A stretch of DNA of 64,000 bases from the NCBI RefSeq assembly GCF_016908295.1, contig NZ_JAFBDO010000002.1, positions 310,001 through 374,000 on the forward strand, read 5' to 3'. Origin of the DNA: Thalassobacillus pellis. GTDB taxonomy: Bacteria; Bacillota; Bacilli; Bacillales; Halobacillaceae. Positions 57,164 to 64,000 of the stretch are shown here, in pieces (within the stretch, counting starts at the first letter, position 1; each line of letters starts with the position of its first letter). The notes under the pieces are model-generated. The model did not search any database and was not told the origin of the DNA. It saw only the letters and a program-made list of their open reading frames with translations. The position numbers were made by a program, and so were the translations under genes.

Positions 57164-57172
57164 ATCTTCCTT

Positions 57173-57207
57173 AAAACATTTTGTGAACAAAATGCACAAA
57201 ATGTTTT
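57173..57207. promoter_or_regulatory. Repeated CAAAAT half-sites: operator and/or terminator between the regulator and tctC
   Basis: AAAACATTTTGTG (57173-57185) and its perfect complement (57195-57207) flank AACAAAATG, so three ACAAAATG-type half-sites occur in 35 bases, two as direct repeats nine bases apart and one inverted. One-turn spacing is typical of response-regulator binding. Because T residues follow, the same hairpin could also end the kinase-regulator transcript. Confidence 0.6.
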
Positions 57208-57230
57208 TTAAATATTTAAAAAACATTATT

Positions 57231-57245
57231 TTGAAAACGTTTACA
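57231..57245. promoter_or_regulatory. Catabolite-responsive element (cre) ahead of tctC
   Basis: TTGAAAACGTTTACA matches the Bacillus cre consensus WTGNAANCGNWNNCW at every position. It lies about 100 bases before tctC, so CcpA would be expected to repress the transporter operon when preferred sugars are present. Confidence 0.75.
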
Positions 57246-57346
57246 CTCGTTCGTTAAGGAAGTTAGGATAAGTGTAATTAGTCATTCACATTTTCAACAT
57301 GCAGTACTGCTTTGTGGATGCTAAAAAATACAAAGGAGCGAATGTT

Positions 57347-58324
57347 ATGAAAAAACATGGATTAATCCCCTTCCTCTTACTGGTATTATTATTGGCAGCA
57401 TGTTCAGGAAATGCCGCTGGTAATAAAGAATACCCTACTAACAATATTGAAATTGTTGCCCCTGCTTCGCCAGGCGGTGGCTGGGATCTTACTGCGCGAT
57501 CATTGGAAAACGTCTTAACTGGCCAGGACTTAGTCAAACAAAATATCAATGTCGTCAATAAACCTGGCGGAGGCGGAGAAGTTGGCTGGCAATACTTAAA
57601 GTCACAAGATTCCCATACTCTGGCTGTTAATTCAAGCCTTGTTCTTACTAACAATCTTCTTGGCCAGAGTGAACTCACTTACAAAGACTTTACCCCGATA
57701 GCCACACTGGCAACCGAATGGCAAGCCCTGGCTGTTCCTGCTGATTCAAAGTTCAAGACAGCTTCTGAATTTCTGGAAGCAACTAAAAAAGATCCTTCCT
57801 CCATCAAAATTGGCGTGGGTCCGGGACTTGGTAATGATGATCACTTATCCTTGGTCCAGGCTGCCAGCGAATTCGGAATCAACCCATCAGAGTTAAATTT
57901 CCTAGTATATGAAGGCGGTGGAGATGTAGTAACTGCCCTTCTTGGCGGCCATGTGGATGCTGTAACCACTTCCCTGTCCGAAGTAAAAGACCAGCACCTT
58001 GCAGGCAAACTCAAAATCCTTGCTGTATCTTCTGAGAAACCAGTAAAAGGTATAGAAGATGTTCCTACATGGAAAGAAGCAGGAGTGGATATGGTCTTCC
58101 CCCACTGGAGAGGAATCATGGGACCTCCAGATATGACAGAAGAAGAGATTGCCTACTGGGACAAAAAACTCAGCAAACTGGTTGAAACGAAAGAATGGCA
58201 GAAAGTATTAGATAATAACGATTGGGAAGGGTTCTATAAAAATAGTAAAGAAACGAAAGCCTTTTTGGAAGAACAGCATGCATTATATCAAAAGCTTGTG
58301 AAAGATTCTGGATTAATTAACTGA
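57347..58324 (+). CDS. tctC: Tripartite tricarboxylate transporter, binding lipoprotein TctC
   Basis: A 325-residue Bug/TctC-type solute receptor that binds a tricarboxylate outside the cell and passes it to TctAB. The N-terminus is a lipoprotein signal, MKKHGLIPFLLLVLLLAACSG, with the lipobox LAAC and the modified Cys at residue 19. The mature part has IEIVAPASPGGGWDLTARSLENVL and VGPGLGNDDHLSLVQAASEFG, the two conserved ligand loops of the family. The ATG at 57347 follows AAAGGAG; an in-frame upstream extension would spoil the signal. A strong hairpin follows before tctB. Confidence 0.94.
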   Translation: MKKHGLIPFLLLVLLLAACSGNAAGNKEYPTNNIEIVAPASPGGGWDLTARSLENVLTGQDLVKQNINVVNKPGGGGEVGWQYLKSQDSHTLAVNSSLVLTNNLLGQSELTYKDFTPIATLATEWQALAVPADSKFKTASEFLEATKKDPSSIKIGVGPGLGNDDHLSLVQAASEFGINPSELNFLVYEGGGDVVTALLGGHVDAVTTSLSEVKDQHLAGKLKILAVSSEKPVKGIEDVPTWKEAGVDMVFPHWRGIMGPPDMTEEEIAYWDKKLSKLVETKEWQKVLDNNDWEGFYKNSKETKAFLEEQHALYQKLVKDSGLIN

Positions 58325-58336
58325 TTGACCAAAAAC

Positions 58337-58367
58337 TTGCCTGTTGTCATGAATTGGCAGCAGGCAA
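58337..58367 (+). other. Intra-operon hairpin between tctC and tctB
   Basis: A 13-pair stem with two G-T pairs (58337-58349 with 58355-58367, loop TGAAT) but no T run behind it. Such hairpins after binding-protein genes commonly protect the upstream mRNA, giving more receptor than membrane subunits; that role is inferred. Confidence 0.6.
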
Positions 58368-58389
58368 ATTCTTTCCTGGAATGAGGTGA

Positions 58390-58845
58390 ATGACATTGAA
58401 AGGAATTAAGATAGGAGTTCCCATTTTGTTGATATTATATAGTATTACTTTCCTGATTGCATCCTTCAACCTGCCGAAAGCAAACCTGGGCAACCCCAAT
58501 GCCCCTATGTATTTTCCAGCTGGACTAAGTATATTCATGCTACTATTCAGTTTGATTTATTTTATCCAGGAACTGAAAAATTTGGATAAGGACAATGAAT
58601 ATATCAGGCAGATCATAACTGGAAGAACTCCGAAATTGATCGGTTTTACAATTCTTTTTGGAGTTGTATATGCCTTTGTTTTTAATATACTCGGCTTTCT
58701 CGTATCAACTGTCCTATACTTAGGCGCCCTTCTATTCTATATAAATGGTAGGAAGAAATGGCTGGTTAACATCGTTGTAACACTTAGTTTTTCAATTATT
58801 TCCTGGTACGCATTCAGCGAGCTGCTTGGAGTTAGTTTACCTTAG
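58390..58845 (+). CDS. tctB: Tripartite tricarboxylate transporter, small membrane subunit TctB
   Basis: A 151-residue protein with four hydrophobic segments (about residues 5-25, 38-58, 78-98 and 105-145, the last a pair), the usual TctB topology. Sequence conservation in TctB is low; the assignment rests on size, topology and position between tctC and tctA. The ATG at 58390 sits very close to GAGGTG, so the TTG two codons later (58396) may be the true start. Confidence 0.87.
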   Translation: MTLKGIKIGVPILLILYSITFLIASFNLPKANLGNPNAPMYFPAGLSIFMLLFSLIYFIQELKNLDKDNEYIRQIITGRTPKLIGFTILFGVVYAFVFNILGFLVSTVLYLGALLFYINGRKKWLVNIVVTLSFSIISWYAFSELLGVSLP

Positions 58846-58858
58846 GAGGTGACCTGTT

Positions 58859-60382
58859 TTGGATATTAATAGTTTTATGGACGGACTATCCATCGCTTTA
58901 CAGCCGGTTAACATAATGTGGATTGTCATCGGAGGGTTTTTGGGAACGGTTGTCGGTATGCTTCCTGGCCTTGGTCCTGCAACAGCAGTAGCTGTTCTCA
59001 TACCGATCACATTCAGTATGAATCCCGTCAGTGCCATTATATTAATGGCAGCTATCTATTATGGAGCTATGTATGGTGGTTCCAGGAGCTCCATCCTTTT
59101 GAATACACCTGGGGATGGTTCAGCAATCGCCGCGACCTTTGATGGTTATCCGATGGCGCAAAAAGGACAGGCAGGACCTGCTTTAGCCATATCTGCGGTT
59201 GCATCCTTTATCGGAGGAATCATGGCTGTTTTCGGATTCCTCTTCCTTGCTGAACCTCTGGCAAACTTCGCATTGAAGTTCGGTCCTGCCGAGTATTTCC
59301 TGCTTATGCTTTTGACTCTTTCAGCTATCGTAGCACTGTCTGTCGGAAAAATGGTCAAAGGCTTTCTTGCCATGATGATCGGTCTTGCATTGGCAACAGT
59401 CGGGATCGATACCCAGACAGGTGTTTACCGTTTCACGATGGGCATTCCCCATTTCAGTGATGGCATCGACTTTTTAATCGTCATCATCGGTGTATATGCA
59501 ATCGGAGAAGTACTTTATAACTTTTTAAATATCGATCAGCAAAAGAAAGAAAAAAAGAAAGTCGGTAAAGTCTGGTTTTCTAAAGATCAGTGGAAAAGAT
59601 CAAAATGGCCTATTATCAGAAGTGGTCCTATCGGCTTTCTTATTGGGGTCTTACCAGGAGCTGGTGGCACGATTGCATCAATGATTGGCTATACGACCCA
59701 AAAGCAGCTGGCAAAGAACCCGGAAGAATATGGGGAAGGGGCCGTAGAAGGGTTGGCCGCGCCAGAATCTTCCAACAATGCAGCTTCCGTCGGAGCAATG
59801 ATTCCGCTTCTGACGATGGGAATACCAGGTTCAGGAACCACCGCTGTTATGTTAGGTGCCTTGATCATGCTCGGATTGCGGCCAGGCCCCTTGTTATTCG
59901 AACAACAGCCCGATACAGTATGGGCGTTGATTAACAGTATGTTTATAGGAAATATTGCTTTGGTGATCATCAATATCCTATTAGTAGGCTTATTGGTGAA
60001 AATTCTCGATACGCCTGCAAAAGTGCTTTACCCAATCATTGTACTGCTTGCCTTTATTGGAACGTACACCTTAAGTTATTCCACAATCGATTTCTTTTTA
60101 TTGCTTATCTTTGGTGTTTTTGGACTATTTATGAAAGTGCTGGATTTTCCCATCGCCCCTCTTGTGCTTGCATTAATTGTTGGAGCTGACATGGAACAGA
60201 ACTTTCGAATGGCAGTATTATCCTCAAGCGGCAGTTTAGGAATATTCTTTTCATCCGGAGTAAGTATTGCCTTGATGATTCTAACTATCCTTTCCCTTTG
60301 TTATCCATTGATCATCAAACTTGTAAATAAAAAAAGAAACAATAAAAATAGCGCTGAGGAAAAATTCACAAAAACTTCTTAA
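58859..60382 (+). CDS. tctA: Tripartite tricarboxylate transporter, large membrane subunit TctA
   Basis: A 507-residue protein with about twelve membrane segments. It has the TctA signatures GMLPGLGPATAVAVLIPITFSM near the start, YYGAMYGGSRSSILLNTPGDGSAIAATFDGYPMAQKGQAGPAL, and in the second half GVLPGAGGTIASMIGYTTQKQLAKNPEEYGEGAVEGLAAPESSNNAASVGAMIPLLTMGIPGSGTTAVMLGAL. These paired glycine/proline loops form the transport path. The start is a TTG at 58859 after AGGAGGTGA. Confidence 0.95.
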   Translation: MDINSFMDGLSIALQPVNIMWIVIGGFLGTVVGMLPGLGPATAVAVLIPITFSMNPVSAIILMAAIYYGAMYGGSRSSILLNTPGDGSAIAATFDGYPMAQKGQAGPALAISAVASFIGGIMAVFGFLFLAEPLANFALKFGPAEYFLLMLLTLSAIVALSVGKMVKGFLAMMIGLALATVGIDTQTGVYRFTMGIPHFSDGIDFLIVIIGVYAIGEVLYNFLNIDQQKKEKKKVGKVWFSKDQWKRSKWPIIRSGPIGFLIGVLPGAGGTIASMIGYTTQKQLAKNPEEYGEGAVEGLAAPESSNNAASVGAMIPLLTMGIPGSGTTAVMLGALIMLGLRPGPLLFEQQPDTVWALINSMFIGNIALVIINILLVGLLVKILDTPAKVLYPIIVLLAFIGTYTLSYSTIDFFLLLIFGVFGLFMKVLDFPIAPLVLALIVGADMEQNFRMAVLSSSGSLGIFFSSGVSIALMILTILSLCYPLIIKLVNKKRNNKNSAEEKFTKTS

Positions 60383-60394
60383 GGAGGTCCAAAA

Positions 60395-61900
60395 GTGTCT
60401 AAACCTGTTAAATATGATGTCGTTGTAGTTGGAGCCGGAAACGCTGCTTTATGTGCTGCTATCTCAGCAAAAGAAAAAGGGGCACAAGTCTTGGTATTAG
60501 AAAAAGGCCCAAAACATAAGCGAGGAGGAAACTCCTTTTTCACGGACGGAGCGATTCGTTTTGCTTACAATGATTTAGAGGATATACGGAAATTGATACC
60601 CGATTTGTCAGACGAGGAAGCAGAAAAGATAGTAATGCCTTCCTATAAAACAGAAGATTACTATGATGATCTTATGACCGTGACGAACGGGAAAACCACC
60701 CCGGAATTAGCTGGTCATTTAGTGGATAACTCTTACACTACAATTTCGTGGATGCAAGAACTAGGAGTAGAGTTCGTCTTAAACTACGATAATCAATCCT
60801 TTGAAAAGGATGGAATGTTCCATTTCTGGGGCGGACTTCCCGTTAAAACAAAAAATATCGGAATGGGCTTAATGGATACCCTTTTTACAAGAGCAAAAGA
60901 ATCAGGAATTGACATTTGGTATGAGGCATGCGCCAAACAACTGGTAACCTACAATGGTCAAATTTCCTCCATTATGGTTGATAAAGACGGCCAATCGGTT
61001 CAGGTACCAACCTCGAATGTTATTCTTGCATGCGGAAGCTTTGAAGCTGATAAAAAAATGCGCGGAAAAGAAATTGGTAAAGAGTGGGAAGAAGCGATCG
61101 TCCGGGGAACAGAGTTTAACACTGGTGACGGCCTGGAAATGGCAATAGCCATTGGAGCACAAAAACATGGAGAATGGTCTGGCTGTCATTCAATAGGTAC
61201 TGATTACAACGCACCAAAGGTGGGAGATTATACAAAACCGGGGGATATATTTAAAAAGCATTCTTATCCTCTAAGCATCATGGTGAATAAAGAAGGCGAA
61301 AGGTTCGTTGATGAAGGTGCTGACTTCAGAAATTATACCTATGCCAAATACGGGAGAGAAATATTAAAGCAGCCTGGTCACATCGCTTATCAAATATACG
61401 ACCAGCAAGTCAGACCAATGCTGCGGAAAGAATATGATCTTACGGAGGCAACCTGTTATCATGCGGAAACACTGGAGGCATTAGTCAGTCAGCTTCCAGT
61501 AAATAAGGAAAGGTTTTTACAAACAATTGCCGAGTATAACGATGCCGTTCAAGAGGGCAACTATAACCCCACTATAAAAGATAATAAAGACACCAAAGGA
61601 ATTACACCGCCAAAGAGCAACTGGTCTTTAAAAATAGAACAAGCACCTTTTTATGCTTACCCTGTTACCTGCGGAATCACCTTCTCTTTCGGCGGTTTAC
61701 ATGTTAATACGAATGGAGAAGTTCTCAACAAAAATACCGACCCAATTCCTGGCCTGTACGCTGCAGGAGAAATGGTCGGCGGAATATTTTATGAAAATTA
61801 TCCCGGGGGTTCAGGTCTGATGTCAGGTGCTGTTTTTGGAAAAACAGCTGGTGAATCAGCAGCCGGAAGAGTCCAGAAAGAAACTAACATACTGTCGTAA
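60395..61900 (+). CDS. tcuA: FAD-dependent tricarballylate dehydrogenase (TcuA-like)
   Basis: A 501-residue flavoprotein of the fumarate reductase/succinate dehydrogenase family, most like TcuA, which oxidises tricarballylate to cis-aconitate. It starts with the FAD-binding DVVVVGAGNAALCAAISAKEKGAQVLVLEKG and has RGGNSFFTDGAIRFAY, and near the C-terminus GLYAAGEMVGGIFYENYPGGSGLMSGAVFGKTAGESAAG. cis-Aconitate would feed into the citrate cycle through aconitase. The electron-transfer partner TcuB is not nearby. The start is a GTG after AAGGAGG. Other substrates of this flavoprotein group cannot be excluded. Confidence 0.88.
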   Translation: MSKPVKYDVVVVGAGNAALCAAISAKEKGAQVLVLEKGPKHKRGGNSFFTDGAIRFAYNDLEDIRKLIPDLSDEEAEKIVMPSYKTEDYYDDLMTVTNGKTTPELAGHLVDNSYTTISWMQELGVEFVLNYDNQSFEKDGMFHFWGGLPVKTKNIGMGLMDTLFTRAKESGIDIWYEACAKQLVTYNGQISSIMVDKDGQSVQVPTSNVILACGSFEADKKMRGKEIGKEWEEAIVRGTEFNTGDGLEMAIAIGAQKHGEWSGCHSIGTDYNAPKVGDYTKPGDIFKKHSYPLSIMVNKEGERFVDEGADFRNYTYAKYGREILKQPGHIAYQIYDQQVRPMLRKEYDLTEATCYHAETLEALVSQLPVNKERFLQTIAEYNDAVQEGNYNPTIKDNKDTKGITPPKSNWSLKIEQAPFYAYPVTCGITFSFGGLHVNTNGEVLNKNTDPIPGLYAAGEMVGGIFYENYPGGSGLMSGAVFGKTAGESAAGRVQKETNILS

Positions 61901-61902
61901 TA

Positions 61903-61938
61903 GTAAAAGCCACCAGATATTTCAATGGTGGCTTTTAC
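61903..61938 (+). terminator. Hairpin between tcuA and the DASS carrier gene
   Basis: GTAAAAGCCACCA (61903-61915) and its perfect complement (61926-61938) form a 13-pair stem. It is close to the next ribosome binding site and probably only attenuates transcription. Confidence 0.65.
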
Positions 61939-61957
61939 ACATAATAGGAGATTTTAT

Positions 61958-63337
61958 ATGATGAATAAAAAAACAATGATCCTGCTTATAACTGGAATAC
62001 TCTATTTATTATTTTTCATGCCCATCTTTGATTGGGGTATCAAACTCCAGGCAATTGCTGCTTTAGTCATAATTCAGATTCTTTGGATCAGCCGTGTGTT
62101 TGCACTGGCTTACAGTTCATTATTATTCTTTTTACTACTATCCTTTCATTTTTTCACTTATCAGGAAACTCTGGCTTATTTCAGTTCTGAAGTTGTCTGG
62201 CTACTTTTCTCTACCTTTATCATTTCCCAGGCATTTATTGAATCGGGCCTTGCAAGCCGGGTTTCTTTTCAATTGTTAAAAATGTCGAGAGGATCGGGCC
62301 GGGCGCTGATATTCATATCATTCCTTCTATTGCTGATTCTCTCCATACTGATCCCTTCAAACGTAGGAAAAGCGAACCTGGTTTCATCTGTCTTTGACCG
62401 CTTATTAAAATATATAAATGGAATCAATAACGTAAATAACATAGGTGCCGCTCTATTTATTGGGATAAGCTATATGGCGGCTATTTCCGGGGCATTCGTC
62501 GCAACAGGGGCGAGCTCCACTATTTATACATTCGGTTTGTTCTCGAATATTGTTGCCGGGATTGATTATGTCACTTGGCTTATCTATTTCGTTCCGCCAA
62601 TTGTTGTATACATTTTATTGCTCTGGCTTGTATTCATCTATGTTTTACCACCAGAAGCGATTGACAGAAAACGAATGCTGAAATTATTGGATGAACATCT
62701 TATCGAATTAGGAAAACTAAGCATTTCTGAAAAAAAAATGATGATAATCATGAGTATGGTACTTATATTATGGGCAACACAAACAATTCACGGTTTTTCG
62801 ATTCCTCTCATCGGTTTACTGGGAGCTTCACTTACAGTCCTGCCAGGAATCGGCATTTGGGAATGGAAGTTGGCCAGAAAATCGATCGACTGGGATATGA
62901 TGTTATTTTTTTCAAGTACGTTGATGGTATCTGGAATGCTAATCCAGACAGGTACGATAGCATGGATAGCTGACTTGGTTATTCGTACAATCAGTACCAG
63001 GTCGGAATTTGTAATGATAGTGATTCTTGTCTTATGTACAGCGATTCTCAGAATGATATTTGTAAATATTCTTGGTTATTTGACCATTATGCTTCCTTTG
63101 GCAATATCAATTGGTGAAGGTTTGCAAAATTTCTCCCCACTTATTGTTGCGATGGCTGTATTTTTAGCAGGAATTCCAGGTTTCTTTCTAATTACGCAGT
63201 CCCCTGTCCACTTGATAAGTTTTTCCTACGGTTATTTTACTGAAAGACAGTTGCTGAAAATCGGAGTCCCGTCCAGTTTATTATGGCTGATGTTAATTAT
63301 TGGGGCCGTATTATTTTATTGGAGATTCGTTTTATGA
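61958..63337 (+). CDS. DASS/SLC13-type carboxylate carrier
   Basis: A 459-residue, roughly twelve-helix carrier of the divalent anion:sodium symporter group. Features: VVWLLFSTFIISQAFIESGLASRVSFQLLKMS, IPSNVGKANLVSSVF and, in the second half, FSSTLMVSGMLIQTGTIAWIADL. Members carry di- and tricarboxylates with sodium. It may import or exchange the same acids as TctCBA or export a product. I use the first of two adjacent ATG codons at 61958, after AGGAG. It ends the cluster. Confidence 0.85.
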   Translation: MMNKKTMILLITGILYLLFFMPIFDWGIKLQAIAALVIIQILWISRVFALAYSSLLFFLLLSFHFFTYQETLAYFSSEVVWLLFSTFIISQAFIESGLASRVSFQLLKMSRGSGRALIFISFLLLLILSILIPSNVGKANLVSSVFDRLLKYINGINNVNNIGAALFIGISYMAAISGAFVATGASSTIYTFGLFSNIVAGIDYVTWLIYFVPPIVVYILLLWLVFIYVLPPEAIDRKRMLKLLDEHLIELGKLSISEKKMMIIMSMVLILWATQTIHGFSIPLIGLLGASLTVLPGIGIWEWKLARKSIDWDMMLFFSSTLMVSGMLIQTGTIAWIADLVIRTISTRSEFVMIVILVLCTAILRMIFVNILGYLTIMLPLAISIGEGLQNFSPLIVAMAVFLAGIPGFFLITQSPVHLISFSYGYFTERQLLKIGVPSSLLWLMLIIGAVLFYWRFVL

Positions 63338-63475
63338 AGAGCAGTTAAATTATAAAGCTCTTACAATCTATGTTTATCAAGTTTTGCTAAACTAGTGCAT
63401 GTCTCCTGCAAGGCATCATCCAGGTAAAATCACTCTATGTCAGGAAAACATGAAAAGGACAGACAGCTTAAGAAG

Positions 63476-63509
63476 AAAACACCCTGCCTCTATTACGGCA
63501 GGGTGTTTT
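63476..63509 (-). terminator. Terminator of glnA
   Basis: AAAACACCCTGCC (63476-63488) and GGCAGGGTGTTTT (63497-63509) form a perfect 13-base stem just after the glnA stop. Confidence 0.88.
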
Positions 63510-63520
63510 AATAAATGATA

Positions 63521-64000
63521 TTAGTATACAGATAGGTATTGCTCTCGTTCCCAAGGATGTACTTGTGTACGGAACATATCCCATTCGATTTCTTTTGCTT
63601 CAATAAAATGTTCAAAGCAATGTTCACCCAGGGCTTTGACCAATATCTCATCTTTCTTTAGCAGTTCCAGAGCATCATACAAAGTTGCAGGCAAGTCTTG
63701 TACCCCGTTTTTCTCCCGCTCTTCTTTATCCATTACATAGATATTACGGTCCACGGGCTTAGGTGCTTCCAGGTTGTTTTCTATTCCATCAAGTCCAGAA
63801 GCCAGTAGTACAGCCATTGCCATATAAGGGTTTGCTGATGGATCAACGCTGCGTACTTCGATACGTGTGCTTAAGCCACGAGAGGTCGGAACGCGGATAA
63901 GCGGGCTGCGGTTTTGTCCGGACCATGCTACATAACAAGGTGCTTCATATCCAGGCACTAGACGCTTGTATGAGTTGACAGTCGGGTTTGTGACTGCTGT
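63521..64000 (-). CDS. glnA: Glutamine synthetase, C-terminal part
   Basis: The frame is open to the window edge, so only the last 159 residues are present. They read [38 protein letters not shown], the core signature of glutamine synthetase I with the Arg that binds glutamate, then [31 protein letters not shown], and end EREQYLSVY, the typical end of the Bacillus-type (GSI-alpha) enzyme. It makes glutamine from glutamate, ammonia and ATP. Regulatory sites lie outside the window. Confidence 0.96.
   Translation of the reverse strand, partial: TAVTNPTVNSYKRLVPGYEAPCYVAWSGQNRSPLIRVPTSRGLSTRIEVRSVDPSANPYMAMAVLLASGLDGIENNLEAPKPVDRNIYVMDKEEREKNGVQDLPATLYDALELLKKDEILVKALGEHCFEHFIEAKEIEWDMFRTQVHPWEREQYLSVY

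Noticed and set aside
61903-61938. Firm end of the tct-tcu operon at the hairpin after tcuA
   Set aside because: The T tract is broken by AC and the DASS gene follows within 20 bases with a good ribosome binding site, so the hairpin more likely attenuates than terminates fully.

Overview
The window looks like chromosome of a spore-forming, probably salt-adapted member of the Bacillaceae. The evidence is gene order and content. The stretch from about 19.4 to 52.5 kb follows the Bacillus subtilis parC-parE-yneT ... plsY ... yneR-yneQ-yneP ... tlp-sspN-yneN-citB-sspO-sspP ... yneK-ccdC-ccdA-yneF-sirA-tkt-ynzC-yneB-lexA order. Four small acid-soluble spore protein genes (tlp, sspN, sspO, sspP) and sirA are present, and two osmolyte uptake systems (a BCCT carrier and an Opu-type ABC transporter) fit a saline habitat. 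I see no CRISPR array, rRNA, prophage or insertion sequence.

Layout: 1-5.9 kb holds the end of an acyl-CoA synthetase gene, an unrecognised HELGH-motif protein, the queuosine precursor operon queCDE behind a preQ1-I riboswitch, a nitronate monooxygenase and an AI-2E-family membrane protein. 6.2-10.9 kb holds phosphoenolpyruvate carboxylase and a betaine/choline carrier. 10.9-19.3 kb is a seven-gene leucine/branched-acyl degradation operon (yngJ-I-HA-HB-G-F-E) with a TetR regulator and a palindromic operator. 19.4-27.1 kb holds topoisomerase IV (with a LexA box in its promoter), a CoA-binding protein and an osmoprotectant ABC transporter. 27.4-38 kb holds plsY, folE2, yidD, yneR/Q/P, a double-AAA ATPase, spore proteins, a thioredoxin-like protein and aconitase.

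38.0-44.6 kb is a compact selenocysteine locus: selA, a SelW-like selenoprotein, selD (itself a selenoprotein), selB and the selenocysteine tRNA. Both selenoprotein genes contain an in-frame TGA and would be missed or truncated by ordinary gene calling. 44.7-52.5 kb holds yneK, cytochrome c biogenesis genes with an orphan MrpB-like gene between them, yneF, sirA, transketolase, ynzC, yneB and lexA. A 31-codon membrane peptide gene sits where yneA normally lies, under a LexA-controlled promoter.

52.5-63.3 kb holds a chemoreceptor followed by a tricarboxylate module: CitA/DctS-type sensor, response regulator, TctCBA transporter, a TcuA-like tricarballylate dehydrogenase and a second (DASS-type) carrier. 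A perfect cre match and repeated CAAAAT half-sites suggest catabolite repression and two-component control. The window ends inside glnA.

All calls come from reading the sequence. No database search or structure prediction was run, so family names rest on recognised motifs, length and gene order.
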